A stretch of 13,129 nucleotides of DNA from Schaedlerella sp. (GTDB taxonomy: Bacteria; Bacillota; Clostridia; Lachnospirales; Lachnospiraceae), in contig JAHHTO010000065.1 in assembly GCA_020024595.1 (NCBI GenBank), positions 1 to 13,129 on the forward strand. The letters are read 5' to 3'. Shown piece by piece: positions 6,645 to 13,077 of this stretch. The notes beneath the pieces were generated by a model. It ran no database searches and was not told where the DNA came from. It saw only the letters and a list, made by a program, of their open reading frames with translations. The first letter of the stretch is position 1; each line of letters opens with the position of its first letter. The position numbers were made by a program, and so were the translations under genes.

Positions 6645-7700
6645 ATGCCGGCAACGAGAGACGGGAAATTATGGCGCAGTCAGTTTTATTATAAGGACTG
6701 GCAAGGAGTACGCCGAAAAAAGAATAAACGAGGTTTTAAGACAAAAGGAGAAGCAGATGAATGGGAAAGAAATTTTCTTCAGCAACAGCAGAAGAATCTG
6801 GATATCAGTTTTGAAAACTTCGTAGAAATTTATTTTGCAGATATGGAGAACCGCTTGCGGGAAAGCACGATTATCAATAAGCGATATGTGTTTGACCTGA
6901 AAGTAACTCCGTATTTTAGGCACAAGAAAATGTGTGAAATTCGAACTTCAGATATCAGAGCATGGCAAAATGAGTTGATTAAAAAAGGATATGCTCAAAC
7001 TTATCTGAAAAGCATTAACAATCAGTTGGCAGCACTTTTTAATTATGCTGTACGCTATTATGATTTGCGGGACAATCCTTGCAGAAAAGCAGGAAGTATC
7101 GGGAAAAGCAAGGCTGATGAAATGGATTTTTGGACAAAACAGGAGTTCAAAGAGTTCTTGCCCTCTATGGACAGTAAGCCGGAAGCAAGAATGGCATTTT
7201 TGCTTTTATATTGGACCGGTATGAGAATCGGAGAATTACTCGCTTTAACTTATGAAGATATAGACTTAGAGAAGCGGTGTATCACGATTAACAAGTCATA
7301 TCAGCGTTTGAATGGTAAGGATATGATCACGCCGCCTAAGACACCGAAAAGCAATCGGCAAATATCTATTCCACCATTCTTGGCGGAAGAATTAAAAGAA
7401 TATTGCAGTATGTTGTATGGGATAACGGCAAATGAAAGAATGTTTCGATTTACAAAATCATTTATGGAACATGAAATGGTTCGGGGTATAAAAGCAACAG
7501 GCGTTAGGCGTATCCGCCTGCACGATTTGAGGCATTCTCATGCGTCCTTACTGGTAGAAATAGGATTTCAGCCATTGGCGATTGCGGAACGATTGGGGCA
7601 TGAAAAGATTGAGACTACCTTGAACACTTGTTCACATTTGTATCCCAATAAGCAAGCAGAACTGGCAGAGAAGTTGGAAATTGCCAATGGAGAGGAGTAG
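6645..7700 (+). CDS. int: Tyrosine integrase with Cys at the catalytic Tyr position (probably inactive)
   Basis: This 351-residue phage/ICE-type tyrosine recombinase starts with an AP2-like arm-binding region (GKLWRSQFYYKDWQGVRRKK, TKGEADEWE), then a SAM-like core-binding domain (about 50-160) and a catalytic domain. Conserved residues seen are Arg in TGMRIGELLAL, Lys in TPKSNRQISIP, HDLRHSH and LGHEKIETT. The nucleophile should be the Tyr of the (T)YSH motif, but the sequence reads LNTCSHLYPN: codon 329 (7629-7631) is TGT, one A-to-G change from TAT. Tyr333, four residues on, is unlikely to replace it. It is otherwise full length, with AAGGGG 8 bases before the ATG. Without the nucleophile neither integration nor excision is expected, although DNA binding may remain. 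A sequencing error is the main alternative. Confidence 0.93.
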   Translation: MPATRDGKLWRSQFYYKDWQGVRRKKNKRGFKTKGEADEWERNFLQQQQKNLDISFENFVEIYFADMENRLRESTIINKRYVFDLKVTPYFRHKKMCEIRTSDIRAWQNELIKKGYAQTYLKSINNQLAALFNYAVRYYDLRDNPCRKAGSIGKSKADEMDFWTKQEFKEFLPSMDSKPEARMAFLLLYWTGMRIGELLALTYEDIDLEKRCITINKSYQRLNGKDMITPPKTPKSNRQISIPPFLAEELKEYCSMLYGITANERMFRFTKSFMEHEMVRGIKATGVRRIRLHDLRHSHASLLVEIGFQPLAIAERLGHEKIETTLNTCSHLYPNKQAELAEKLEIANGEE

Positions 7701-7702
7701 CT

Positions 7703-8080
7703 ATGAGTGGAGTACACAAATACCCAACAATCAGTTTTCGTATTTCCCCAAGAGAAAGGGACGAAATAGAAGCAAAAATCAAAGCGAGTGGTATGCAGAA
7801 AAAAGATTATTTTGTCCGTTCCTGTATCTATAACAAAGTGTGTGTAGTCGGGAAAAAGGAAGTGATATATCAACTGGTTGAGGAATTACAACTTATGCAG
7901 TACAACATTGCAGAAATCCTGAAGCAATTTGAAGAGCAGGAAATCCTGTTATCAGACGAAGGATTGGAGCAGATGAAAAATGATTGTCTGGATATGCTGA
8001 AAGCCATTATATGGCTGTTAGACGGAGCAAAGTATCTTTGGCAGGGAACAGAAAAAAGTCCCGACAGCGGCAACTGTTAG
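7703..8080 (+). CDS. mobC: MobC-like relaxosome accessory protein
   Basis: This 125-residue protein has an N-terminal ribbon-helix-helix pattern, PTISFRISPRERDEIEAKIKASGMQKKDYFVRSCIYNKV (about residues 8-46). A mostly helical segment follows (LVEELQLMQYNIAEILKQFEEQ), as in MobC-type proteins of Gram-positive mobilizable elements. Such proteins bind oriT and help the relaxase open DNA at nic. The gene starts 2 bases after the integrase stop, with GAGGAG inside the integrase 3' end as its ribosome binding site, so translation is probably coupled. An 102-base non-coding stretch with strong inverted repeats follows it. Confidence 0.82.
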   Translation: MSGVHKYPTISFRISPRERDEIEAKIKASGMQKKDYFVRSCIYNKVCVVGKKEVIYQLVEELQLMQYNIAEILKQFEEQEILLSDEGLEQMKNDCLDMLKAIIWLLDGAKYLWQGTEKSPDSGNC

Positions 8081-8082
8081 GA

Positions 8083-8152
8083 CTTACGAAAAATCGGATA
8101 ACCTTTGTTATCAAGATATTTACAAAATCAGTATAACAGAGGTTTTCCGTAG
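8083..8152. repeat. Imperfect inverted repeat with two competing hairpins
   Basis: AACCTTTGTTAT (8100-8111) can pair with ATAACAGAGGTT (8133-8144): 11 of 12 pairs are Watson-Crick and the twelfth is a G-U wobble in RNA. TACG (8085-8088) and CGTA (8148-8151) add an outer arm. The first arm can instead fold alone as GATAAC-CTTT-GTTATC (8097-8112). The structure fills the gap between mobC and the ATPase gene and ends about 20 bases before that gene's ribosome binding site. It could be an attenuator-like RNA switch, a transcription terminator without T run, or a DNA site for MobC or relaxase. Confidence 0.6.
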
Positions 8153-8182
8153 AAACAACAGAATTTTTGAATGGAGGACTTT

Positions 8183-9163
8183 ATGGAAGAACAGAAAATT
8201 GAATTAAAAATTATTAATATGGCAGACATTCAGTCGAAGGAAATTGAATGGTTATGGTATCCGTTTATCCCTTATGGGAAATTGACAATTATTCAAGGCG
8301 ATCCGGGAGATGGAAAGACAACACTTGTATTGAATCTTGCTGCTAAATTATCAAAAGGTATCGGACTTGATGAAGGGATGTCGGTATCAGAGCCTATGAA
8401 TATTATTTATCAGACCGCCGAGGATGGATTAGCAGATACAGTAAAGCCGAGACTTGAAGCGGCAGATGCTGATTGCGAGAAAATTATGGTCATCGATGAA
8501 AGCGAAAAATCCCTTTCTATGGTAGACGAACGTTTGGAACAGGCGATTATTCAAACCAATGCCCGCTTACTTATTTTAGACCCGATACAAGCCTATCTGG
8601 GCGGCGGAATGGATATGAACCGGGCAAATGAAGCAAGAGATATGACTAAGAAATTAGGACTTTTAGCAGAGAAGTATAAGTGTGCGATTATCCTAATCGG
8701 TCACATGAATAAGGCTGCCGGAAATAAGGCGGCATATAGAGGAATGGGTTCGATTGACTTTTTTGCAGTAGCAAGAAGCGTTCTTTTAGTCGGCAGAATA
8801 GAGGGACAGGAAAATACACGTGCAGTTGTACAAATAAAAAATAACCTTGCCGCATTCGGACATTCAAAAGCATTTGAACTGACGGAAGACGGATTTCAAT
8901 GGTTAGGAGATTATGAAATTACGGCAGACGAATTACTAGGAGGAGTAACTCCGAAAGCAAATAAAAAGGAACAGGCAAAACAACTCATTTATGAACTGGC
9001 AGAAATAAATAGCGTGGTGAAAAGTGAGGATATTGTTAATCTTGCCGAAGAAAAAGGAATTTCAAAACGAACATTGGAAAATGCGAAAAAAGAGTTGGGA
9101 ATTAAAGGAAAACGAATTGGAGAAGCATGGTATTGGCGGCTTGATGAAATCGTGAAATCGTAG
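8183..9163 (+). CDS. RepA-like AAA (RecA-fold) ATPase, probable element replicative helicase
   Basis: This 326-residue protein has a Walker A motif GDPGDGKTT (residues 39-47), a Walker B-like LLILDPIQAYLGGG and a sensor-like ILIGHMNKAAGNKAAYRGMGSIDF segment. This is the arrangement of RepA/RSF1010-type and AAA_25 ATPases that act as helicases or primase-loading factors on plasmids and mobilizable elements. The C-terminal 70 residues (KEQAKQLIYELAEINSVVKSEDIVNLAEEKGISKRTLENAKKEL) look like a winged helix for DNA binding. ATG 8183 is chosen because GGAGG at 8173-8177 lies 5 bases upstream; an in-frame ATG at 8171 overlaps that site. Its place between mobC and the relaxase fits a role in replication after transfer or of the excised circle. 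It appears intact. Confidence 0.85.
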   Translation: MEEQKIELKIINMADIQSKEIEWLWYPFIPYGKLTIIQGDPGDGKTTLVLNLAAKLSKGIGLDEGMSVSEPMNIIYQTAEDGLADTVKPRLEAADADCEKIMVIDESEKSLSMVDERLEQAIIQTNARLLILDPIQAYLGGGMDMNRANEARDMTKKLGLLAEKYKCAIILIGHMNKAAGNKAAYRGMGSIDFFAVARSVLLVGRIEGQENTRAVVQIKNNLAAFGHSKAFELTEDGFQWLGDYEITADELLGGVTPKANKKEQAKQLIYELAEINSVVKSEDIVNLAEEKGISKRTLENAKKELGIKGKRIGEAWYWRLDEIVKS

Positions 9164-9170
9164 ATAAGAA

Positions 9171-9248
9171 CGCAACAATGCAGAGTGTATAGAAATTGCA
9201 GAGATGTAAGTGTAAGGTTGCAAAATCTAAAGACATTGCATTGTTGCG
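9171..9248. repeat. Perfect 12-bp inverted repeat bracketing TGCAGAG repeats
   Basis: CGCAACAATGCA (9171-9182) is exactly complementary to TGCATTGTTGCG (9237-9248), with 54 bases between. Inside, TGCAGAG occurs twice in direct orientation (9179-9185 and 9198-9204), followed by similar TGTA bases, and a further TTGCA lies near 9219-9223. It covers almost the whole gap between the ATPase gene and the next small gene. The layout suggests a protein-binding site such as a replication origin, an oriT or a regulatory stem; nothing in the sequence decides among these. Confidence 0.65.
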
Positions 9249-9267
9249 GAGTTGGAGAGGAGGAAGT

Positions 9268-9501
9268 ATGAAACAAATACAAATACCGGAGCAGCTATTT
9301 ATGGAACTTGTGAAATTTCATTTGTTGGATATGGAAGAAAATTTACCAAGTATAAAACAAGGATTAGAAGCCAAGTTGGACGCTTTGGTAATGAGAGATT
9401 TATATTCAAAATACAAAACTGCGCCCACAGAGGAAGAACGGGAACAGGCAAGAAAAGAATATCTGGACAGACGAGGAGTGTCGGAGAAATTCCGTTGGTA
9501 A
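9268..9501 (+). CDS. Small conserved-type acidic helical protein of mobilizable elements
   Basis: This 77-residue protein begins MKQIQIPEQLFMELVKFHLL and ends in EYLDRRGVSEKFRW. It is mostly helical by composition, with a charged stretch TAPTEEEREQARKEYL, and has no membrane segment, signal peptide or metal motif. Its type recurs in mobilizable elements of gut Firmicutes, where databases sometimes label it complexin-like; that label carries no functional meaning here. ATG 9268 follows AGGAGG (9258-9263). It sits between the replication-type ATPase and another small gene, in the same orientation, and is probably co-expressed with them. I do not know its function; an accessory role in replication or mobilization is only a guess from position. 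Confidence 0.8.
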   Translation: MKQIQIPEQLFMELVKFHLLDMEENLPSIKQGLEAKLDALVMRDLYSKYKTAPTEEEREQARKEYLDRRGVSEKFRW

Positions 9502-9520
9502 TTCTTCCTTGATGATAAAA

Positions 9521-9543
9521 ACAGGAGCGTGCCACGCACCTGT
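9521..9543. repeat. Compact hairpin between two small genes
   Basis: ACAGGAGCGT and ACGCACCTGT pair around a GCC loop, with one A-A mismatch after five pairs. No T run follows, so it is not a standard terminator. It lies 35 bases before the start of the next gene, in a 76-base gap. It may stabilise or process mRNA, or be a DNA site. Confidence 0.6.
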
Positions 9544-9577
9544 AAATAACAGATAAGGCGGGAAAGGAGTGTTGCGG

Positions 9578-9838
9578 ATGTTAAAGCAGCCGGAAAGAGA
9601 AAGTAGAAATGTGAATGAATTATTTTATGAGATGGAGGGCAGACAGATACAAAAAATGAACAAGGTACTGGCAACTGTGGAACTGACAAAAGCAGAGGAA
9701 AGAACTCTGATATGGCTTGCTGGATGGGAAGAAAGTACCGTAGATCATCTGCTGTCAGTCATAGAAAAAGTAGCCCGGATACGGGCAGATAAAAAGGGCG
9801 GATACGCCCATAAATCTAAGCGTGAGTCCGAGAAGTAG
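9578..9838 (+). CDS. Small hypothetical protein of the mobilization module
   Basis: This 86-residue protein begins MLKQPERESRNVNELFYEME, has a central helical segment NKVLATVELTKAEERTLIWLAGWEESTVDHLLSVIEKVARI and ends in a basic tail, KKGGYAHKSKRESEK. I do not recognise a named domain. ATG 9578 is selected because AAAGGAG (9563-9569) lies 8 bases upstream; an in-frame GTG at 9569 overlaps that site. It is followed by the inverted-repeat-rich candidate oriT and then the relaxase, so an accessory role at oriT is plausible, and the basic tail would suit DNA contact. That is inference from position and charge only. Confidence 0.75.
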   Translation: MLKQPERESRNVNELFYEMEGRQIQKMNKVLATVELTKAEERTLIWLAGWEESTVDHLLSVIEKVARIRADKKGGYAHKSKRESEK

Positions 9839-9860
9839 TTGGATGTTGCTAAACAAAAAC

Positions 9861-10008
9861 AAGCCCTCGGCGTTTGAGAGCGAAATACACCCATCGCACA
9901 AACTTCGTTTATGCTCTGCGTATTTCGCCCTTGCAGGGGGCAAGCCGCCGACAGGCGGATAAGTTCGTAAACAGGTGCCTATGCACCTACTCACAATAAA
10001 GTCGGCGG
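9861..10008. other. oriT: Candidate origin of transfer (oriT) upstream of the relaxase
   Basis: The 186-base gap before the relaxase is packed with inverted repeats. GCGAAATAC (9880-9888) pairs with GTATTTCGC (9920-9928). CCGCC-GACA-GGCGG (9945-9958) forms a hairpin. AGGTGC-CTAT-GCACCT (9973-9988) forms another. CCGCCGAC (9945-9952) can also pair with GTCGGCGG (10001-10008), enclosing the AGGTGC hairpin. Dense dyads next to a relaxase gene are typical of oriT regions, and the region is also more GC-rich than its surroundings. The nic site cannot be assigned by eye; a position near the AGGTGC hairpin or just 3' of it would be the first guess. Confidence 0.7.
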
Positions 10009-10024
10009 GAGCCGGGGAAGGAGG

Positions 10025-11455
10025 ATGCTTATAGGAAGACATTCATTTATCAGACAAAGTAAGCTGTCCGATGTGGCAGGAAGGATTGATTATATCTCTA
10101 ATCCGAAACGGCAGGAATATCTCTATGCGACCTATCAGACAGAAGGGGCAACATTGGAGTTTTGGAAAAATCTTGCAAGAGAAAACCAATTGGATTTTAA
10201 GGCGAGCGGATCGGCAGGGAAATGTATCGAAGGACGTGAGTTCATTATAGCACTTCCCGAAAGTTTTGTTCAGTACAGAGCTGATGATGTGGTAAGACTT
10301 TTTACAGAAATTTTTCATAGAAAATATGGTGTGGAGTGTAGCGCAGCTCTTCATCACAACAAGACAAAGACGAATTACCATATCCATTTGGTATTCAGTG
10401 AACGGAAAATGTTGGAGCAGCCCGAAGTGAAGATTGCCACCCGAAATATGTTTTATGATGAACAGAGAAAGCATAGACGTACGAAAAAAGAGATTTTAGA
10501 CGAGCAGGGAAATCTCCGAGCAGGGTGCAGTATTATCCCTAAAGGGGAAGTCTGTGAAAGCCATACCTTAACAAAAAAAGAGGAATGGTTTAAGAACAAA
10601 GCCTTTACTAAAGAAGTTAAAGAACTGTTTACCGATACAATCAACCGATATGTAAAAGAAGAATCAGAAAAACTTTCTGTATTCCAGCAGGGTGGTGTAT
10701 ATCTGGCAACGAAGAAAATCGGAAAGAACAATCCGAAAGCGGCGGAGATAAAGGCAGACAATGCGGCAAGGCAGGAATAGAATCGAACAGTTGATGTGGC
10801 ATTAGTTGAGGGCATTCCTGAAGAAGATATTTTGAAGATTAAGCAGGAAAAAATCACAGATGAAACGTTACAATCTATCAGGACACACGGTTGGCTGCCG
10901 GACATGTTCCGTCAGATTATCCGAAGTGCAAAAGACTTTTTACAGGAGGTGATTTTCAAATTTAAACTGCCACCGAAACCTGTGCCAAAGATTGACTTGC
11001 AGGAGTGGAAAGATATGCAGAAGATTATGTCTGAATTGCAGAGACAGTCAATGGAGATAAAACGCATACAGCAGGATATTTCTTCTTTGAAAAAGCAACT
11101 GTCAGAGTTACGAGGATTATTTAAAGGCAAAGAGCGAAAATCTCTAGAAGGGCGAATTGAACTGTTAGAGGATTTAGAAAAGCGTCTGCACAAGAGTTTG
11201 GAACAGATTGTAAAACGTGAAGGCTATCCAAATGTGCAAGCCTTTCAGAAGGTTTATAACAAGGCAGAAGAACTGATTATAGAATACAATGAAGAACTAA
11301 GGGCATGGAAAAATCAGATGGAACAGAAAAAAGAGAAACCGTTAGAACAGCCGAGAAAAGCGAGTGTACTGGAAAAGCTGCACCGTTATCAGCAGGAAGG
11401 CGGGCAACAACCAAAATGGTCAGTTAAGAAGAAATCTATGGATAGAGAACGATAA
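10025..11455 (+). pseudogene. MobA/MobL-type relaxase split by an in-frame TAG
   Basis: The two open stretches 10025-10780 and 10781-11455 lie in the same frame and would make one 476-residue relaxase if TAG at codon 252 (10778-10780) were a sense codon; TGG (Trp) is the simplest ancestor. The N-terminal 251 residues hold the nuclease: a Tyr23 region (GRIDYISNPKRQ) and the HUH metal site HHNKTKTNYHIHLVFS (110-125). The C-terminal part has a long coiled coil (about 330-410). A relaxase nicks oriT and stays bound to the strand. The nuclease half could still be made, and a GTG at 10796 could restart the rest, but no ribosome binding site precedes it. The first ATG follows AAGGAGG with no gap at all, while GGGG at 10014-10017 is better spaced, so initiation itself looks odd. 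Confidence 0.88.
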
Positions 11456-11472
11456 GAAAGGTGGAATAGACA

Positions 11473-11601
11473 ATGAAGAAAACAATATTTGAAGAAATGG
11501 GCGGCACTTATATTAGATATGGGGATTATCTTATCCCCTGTCTTACCTTGCCGGAGGAAGAAAAGAGATTTATCGGCGTATGAGGACAAAGGAATTTGAG
11601 G
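11473..11601 (+). pseudogene. tnpV: tnpV remnant: in-frame TGA, 3' part missing
   Basis: The 36 codons from ATG 11473 read MKKTIFEEMGGTYIRYGDYL and then IPCLTLPEEEKRFIGV, matching from memory the start of TnpV proteins (about 120 residues) found with Tn4451-like and other Clostridia elements. TGA at 11581-11583 stands where the family has Trp. The frame then continues as GQRNLR, still family-like, before TAA at 11602, after which similarity is lost. So there is one nonsense change plus a deletion or junction near 11602. AAAGGTGG about 8 bases upstream of the ATG is intact. The role of TnpV is not well established. The gene lies 17 bases after the relaxase and marks the right limit of recognisable element sequence. 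Confidence 0.7.
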
Positions 11602-11627
11602 TAATTGTATGTGCTTAGAAATGGGAG

Positions 11628-11656
11628 AACAAGTTCTTAGATAGGGCTTGTTTTTA
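11628..11656 (+). terminator. Weak intrinsic terminator at the end of the element
   Basis: AACAAG (11628-11633) pairs with CTTGTT (11647-11652), and the second arm runs into TTTTA. The stem is only 6 bp and AT-rich, so efficiency is doubtful. It would separate the element's transcripts from the peptidase gene. Confidence 0.5.
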
Positions 11657-11658
11657 CT

Positions 11659-11686
11659 TTCACTGTAACAGCAGATGATGTATAAT
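11659..11686 (+). promoter_or_regulatory. Promoter of the M48 peptidase gene
   Basis: A perfect TATAAT at 11681-11686 is preceded, 16 bases upstream, by a weak -35 match TTCACT (11659-11664). The poor -35 suggests dependence on an activator or low basal expression. The leader to the ATG is about 55 bases. Confidence 0.55.
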
Positions 11687-11745
11687 AACCTTAGTATAAA
11701 AAATTGTAAATGCGTGATTAGTAGTGAACAGAGGAGAAAACAAAA

Positions 11746-13077
11746 ATGGCGTTAGATTATAAATTATATTTACACGATTCGGATAAGGCTGCAATGGCAA
11801 CGTTGAAAGCAATACCAGGCTTTTCTCAGGTGATGAAAGCATTTATGAAAATTTGGAGCGAGCAACAATTTAGGCTTATCAATATGTCGACAAACTTACA
11901 TTTGAATGATAATCAGATGGCAAAGTACTATAATATGTTACCATCGATTTGTGAAAAGTTAGGGATTGATGTTCCAGAACTTTTTATAGAATTGGATGTG
12001 AATCCAAATGCATATACATATGGAGATACAAAACCATTTATTGTAATTACTTCCGGATTGTTTGAGACATTGCCTGATGAATTAATTCCGACAGTGTTGG
12101 CACATGAGTGTGGGCATATTGCATGTCATCATACATTATATACGACTATGGGACGTGCTATTTTGAATGGGGCATCATCAGTTGTTTCTGGATTAGGGAA
12201 TATAGCGATGTATCCTATTCAGCTTGCCTTTGCATATTGGATGAGATGTAGTGAGTTTTCAGCTGATAGAGCGGCTATTATTTGTGATGGAACAGCTGAG
12301 AAAAATACAGAAGTAATGATGCGCTTTGCTGGATATGATAAAGATATTATGGCAGAAGCAAATGTTGAAACCTTCATGGAACAGGCACTTGAATATAAAA
12401 GTTTGGTAAATAATAATGCATGGAATAAAACTTTAGAATTTATTCTTTTCCAAAACTATGATCATCCGTTAAATGCAGTACGAGCATATGAAGGCAAAGA
12501 ATGGGAGCAGAGTGAGCGGTATCAGAATATTCTTGAATACGTAAATTCCAAATCATCTGAGGCTGAGAAAAATCTCCCAGTTGAAGTGGCCATAAAGAAA
12601 ATGCTTGGAAAGAACGTCGCCGACATTGAAACGAAACTTTTAACTATGGGATTTATGAATATTGAATCTGTGAGAAATACAGAAGCAGTAAAAGTTAAAG
12701 AGGGAAATGTTATTTCTATTATGGTAAATGGCTCTACGGAAGATGGCTGGTATAAACGTAGTTCTGAGGTAGTAATCGAATACTTTGAAGCTAAGACAGA
12801 GGAAGAAATTGCGTTGGAACATCCGGGTGAGATTAAGATAGGTGAGAGTCAGAAACATTTCTTGGGAAGGAATTATAAAGAAGTGAAAACGGAATTAGAA
12901 GGTTTGGGCTTTAACAATTTTGTGACTAAAGAAATGGCAATGTCTAAGATCGGATGGGGTGAAAAAGAGGAATGCGTAGCAAAAATAATTATCAATGAGA
13001 AGTCTCAGTTTGCTAAAGACACTTGGTTTGCAGAAGAAACGGAAGTAATGATTTATTATTATGTTCGATTGCGGTAA
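11746..13077 (+). CDS. M48-type zinc metallopeptidase with two C-terminal PASTA-like repeats
   Basis: This 443-residue protein has a peptidase part at about 50-260. HECGH (120-124) gives the HExxH zinc site, and SEFSADR, with Glu170, gives the third ligand, as in M48 (HtpX/Ste24/Oma1-like) enzymes. There is no signal peptide or clear transmembrane segment; only a mildly hydrophobic stretch at 138-165 (AILNGASSVVSGLGNIAMYP onward) might touch a membrane. After residue 280 come two similar repeats: LGKNVADIETKLLTMGFMNI (from 287) and LGRNYKEVKTELEGLGFNNF (from 373), each ending in a beta-rich VVIEYFEA or VMIYYYVR strand. They resemble PASTA domains. Soluble M48 enzymes often carry partner domains, but the target is unknown. 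GAGGAG (11731-11736) lies 9 bases before the ATG, and an own promoter is present. It lies just outside the broken element end, so it may be host or older cargo. Confidence 0.88.
   Translation: MALDYKLYLHDSDKAAMATLKAIPGFSQVMKAFMKIWSEQQFRLINMSTNLHLNDNQMAKYYNMLPSICEKLGIDVPELFIELDVNPNAYTYGDTKPFIVITSGLFETLPDELIPTVLAHECGHIACHHTLYTTMGRAILNGASSVVSGLGNIAMYPIQLAFAYWMRCSEFSADRAAIICDGTAEKNTEVMMRFAGYDKDIMAEANVETFMEQALEYKSLVNNNAWNKTLEFILFQNYDHPLNAVRAYEGKEWEQSERYQNILEYVNSKSSEAEKNLPVEVAIKKMLGKNVADIETKLLTMGFMNIESVRNTEAVKVKEGNVISIMVNGSTEDGWYKRSSEVVIEYFEAKTEEEIALEHPGEIKIGESQKHFLGRNYKEVKTELEGLGFNNFVTKEMAMSKIGWGEKEECVAKIIINEKSQFAKDTWFAEETEVMIYYYVRLR

Larger units (their letters stand above)
5725..11601. mobile_element. 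Decayed integrative mobilizable element (tyrosine integrase, MobC, relaxase, tnpV remnant)
   Basis: The segment groups an XRE repressor, excisionase, tyrosine integrase, MobC-like protein, RepA-like ATPase, two small proteins, an oriT-like region, a MobA/MobL-type relaxase and a tnpV remnant. All except the repressor run rightward with small gaps. No type IV secretion, coupling protein or replication initiator beyond the ATPase is present, so it is mobilizable rather than conjugative. Three genes carry inactivating-looking changes. Limits are approximate: the left edge is set at the repressor (the MerR gene and the guaA 3' end may belong), and the right edge where tnpV similarity stops. I could not find flanking direct repeats by eye, which fits a truncated right end. 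Confidence 0.75.

Noticed and set aside
9252..9512. Alternative frame over the small gene at 9268
   Set aside because: The 9268 frame has AGGAGG-ATG and a coherent protein; the other frame is a shadow without a ribosome binding site.
8083..10008. CRISPR array or tandem spacer repeats in the element's gaps
   Set aside because: Repeats are inverted pairs or two-copy short motifs, with no regular repeat-spacer pattern and no cas genes.
10796..11455. Independent gene for the relaxase C-terminal half starting at GTG 10796
   Set aside because: No ribosome binding site precedes the GTG, and the frame is continuous with the relaxase; better read as the downstream part of a broken gene.
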